64,000 bases of DNA, from NCBI RefSeq assembly GCF_020509005.1, contig NC_063016.1:558001-622000 (forward strand). Reading direction: 5' to 3'. The stretch is from Fulvia fulva (taxonomy: Eukaryota > Ascomycota > Dothideomycetes > Mycosphaerellales > Mycosphaerellaceae). Shown here one piece after another: positions 62,339 through 64,000 of the stretch. The stretch's first letter is position 1. Each line of letters begins with the position of its first letter. The position numbers and the translations under genes are program-made. Under the pieces are notes generated by a model that was not told the origin of the DNA, did no database searches, and worked only from the letters and a program-made list of their open reading frames with translations.

Positions 62339-64000
62339 CCTCGACACGCTTAACATCATCCAGTATAACGTCAACCATAGCAAGGATATAGTCCAGAACC
62401 ATTTCCTACACGAGGCGGACCCGCGCGTCCACCACGTCCTTGCAATCCAGGAGCCATGGATTAACCCGCACCATAAGAGACCAACGACCTGCAAGTCACC
62501 AGGCTACACGACATGCCTACGAGGCGACGGCAGACCCCGCACGTGCTTCTATGTTAGTAAGGACATACTAGAATCCGACTGGGAGGTAGTGTACTACGTA
62601 GACGAAGAAGGCGGGGGCGATATTACCTCCCTCCACGTGGGTAGCACCTGGATACACAACCTATATATACAACCGCCAGCCTCGAGGTCTAGCCGCGACC
62701 TAGGGGTCTGCAGACACCTAGACAGTGCGCTCAAGAGACAAGGGTGCCACATCGTAGTAGGAGACTTCAACATACACCACCCTTCCTGGGAAAGCCTTAT
62801 GCAGCCGCACCCTATAGCCGACGAAGTACTCGACTTGATGGCGAGCAACGCAATTGCCCTCAATACCCCGAAGGACCTGGGCACCTGGAAGAGAGGGGGA
62901 CTCCAAGGCACGATCGACCTCTCCTGGATCTCAGATAGCCACTACCACACGGTAACCTACTGTGGGATCGAACATGAACTCGAGGCGTCGTCAGACCACA
63001 TGCCAGTCAGGACCTCTATTGCGACACAGATACAACGCACACCAGCGAGAACCCCTAAGCCAAACTGGGGAAAGGCCCACTGGGCCAACATCCAGGCGTA
63101 CCTCGATGACTCCAAGAGGCTAGTCCAGATCGCGCAGCAGCAATACAACAGTAAAGACGAGATAGACGAAGCAGTCCAGGGGTTGACAGACGAAATAAGA
63201 AAAGCGACCTCACTTCACGTTCCGCTTGCCCAACCAACGACATGGTCCAAACTATACTGGACGCCGGAGTGCACTGCGGTAGTAAGAGAAGCAAGGAGAG
63301 CCCGCCGGGTGTGGACGAGCAGCCATAGCGAGGAGGCCTGGAACGTATATAGGGAGGCATGCCAACAGAAGAAAGCCATAATACGGAGGGAGAAAGCAGT
63401 CGGCTAGAGGGCCACAGTGGAAGAAATCGCCGGCAAGCTAGAGAGGATGTGGAAGCTAGCGAAATGGGCCCGACAGGACCCTACACAGGGCCCCTCCTTC
63501 TCCATCCTAGCGCTACAATCGCCTAGTGGCCCGGTTAGCGACCCCGAGGCCAAGGCGCGTCTACTAGCTAGCAAGTTCTTCCTACCCCTAGTCGAGGCTG
63601 ATCTAAGCGACATAAACAGCTCTACTCCCCTAGCCCCTAGCATCGCGGTCCAACAGGAGGTGTCCGAGGGAGAAGTTACCGCTGTGCTAAGGAAGTTGCC
63701 GGCGAAGAAAGCCCCGGGGCCGGATGGGATCCCAAACGAGCTACTAAAGAAGTGTAGAGATCAACTAGCCCTAGCAGTTGCAGCGATCTTCAACGCCTGC
63801 CTACAGACCGGATACCACCCGATAGCTTTTAAACAATCGACGACAGTAGTCCTACGCAAGCCGCAGAAGGAAGACTATACGTAGGTGAAGTCGTACCGCC
63901 CAATTGCGCTCCTTAACACTCTTGGGAAGGCGCTTAAGAAGCTAGTTGTAACGAGACTCTCCGAGGCGGCAGAGGAACACTCCCTACTCCCGGACACCTA
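62331..64000 (+). pseudogene. LINE B copy 3 ORF2 (endonuclease and reverse transcriptase), two in-frame TAG codons
   Basis: First usable ATG at 62331 (MTSLDTLNIIQYNVN); another in frame at 62325. Endonuclease motifs QEPWIN, GDFNIHHPSWES and SDHMPV are intact. TAG at 63405 replaces the Trp of the VGWRATVEE-type block (Trp359 in LINE D ORF2). Reading beyond it, the frame stays open (ERMWKLAKWARQ, KAPGPDGIPNELLKK) to a TAG at 63882 in place of the Gln of DYTQVKSYR, then continues to the window end in LLPDT. The first stop is also in the other two LINE B copies. Confidence 0.85.

Larger units (their letters stand above)
60851..64000 (+). mobile_element. LINE B copy 3, little-mutated, runs off the window
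   Basis: Starts at about 60850 (boundary judged by base composition). From about 60978 (GACAGCTTGAAG) it is collinear with LINE B copy 1. ORF1 is complete, while ORF2 has in-frame TAGs at 63405 and 63882. The 3' end and the second duplication lie outside the window. Confidence 0.85.

Noticed and set aside
1..64000. CRISPR arrays, operons, ribosome-binding sites, rRNA or tRNA genes
   Set aside because: The sequence is eukaryotic with spliceosomal introns. No regularly spaced repeats of CRISPR type were seen, and no tRNA cloverleaf or rRNA segment was recognised by eye; a tRNA-scanning program was not available.

Overview
The window looks like a chromosome segment of a filamentous ascomycete (Pezizomycotina). 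A short gene-bearing stretch (1 to about 5,300) runs into a nest of retrotransposons more than 58 kb long that continues past the right end. The evidence for a Pezizomycotina fungus is spliceosomal introns with CTAAC-type branch sites, proteins of fungal-only families (a DUF3669 protein, a conserved PKKR-start protein), Tad1-like LINEs, a chromodomain-bearing Ty3/Gypsy element, and above all repeat-induced point mutation (RIP). In the RIP-mutated copies CpA has become TpA and TpG has become TpA, so Gln and Trp codons have become stops. I cannot name the species.

Genic part: a conserved fungal protein on the minus strand (251-1861), a small conserved hypothetical protein (2387-2857), a two-exon DUF3669 gene (3922-5192) and a spliced upstream ORF overlapping its start (3610-3968). 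The introns of the last two resemble each other, and one can form a long hairpin, so they are candidate introner-like elements.

Nest, left to right: a 5'-truncated RIP-mutated LINE A (minus, 5448-~6990); the LTR end of a degraded minus-strand Gypsy; a RIP-mutated LINE A (plus, 7145-18575, 17-bp target duplication) split by intact Gypsy copy 1 (10478-16768); more degraded Gypsy; a RIP-mutated LINE B (plus, 18907-23937, 15-bp duplication); more degraded Gypsy; LINE C (minus, ~24886-29800, moderately RIP-mutated); and a RIP-mutated Copia (29879-44413, 5' LTR missing). That Copia is split by intact LINE D (31440-36311, 14-bp duplication) and by a chimeric LINE B (38361-42819, 12-bp duplication). 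Then come a LINE A 5' half (minus, 44414-~46451), degraded Gypsy LTRs in inverted orientation around intact Gypsy copy 2 (46746-53036), a degraded plus-strand Gypsy gag region split by an intact Copia (54532-60068), and a nearly unmutated LINE B (~60850 to the end).

The two Gypsy copies, the intact Copia and LINE D carry full reading frames and nearly or fully identical LTRs or duplications, yet sit inside heavily RIP-mutated relatives. The window therefore records an older period of strong RIP and a younger wave of insertions that largely escaped it. The most interesting observations are the chimeric LINE with about 1.1 kb of unrelated sequence inside its target duplications, the nonsense codon shared by all three LINE B copies, the candidate self-priming site of the Gypsy element, the internal initiator-tRNA primer site of the Copia, and the hairpin-bearing introns.
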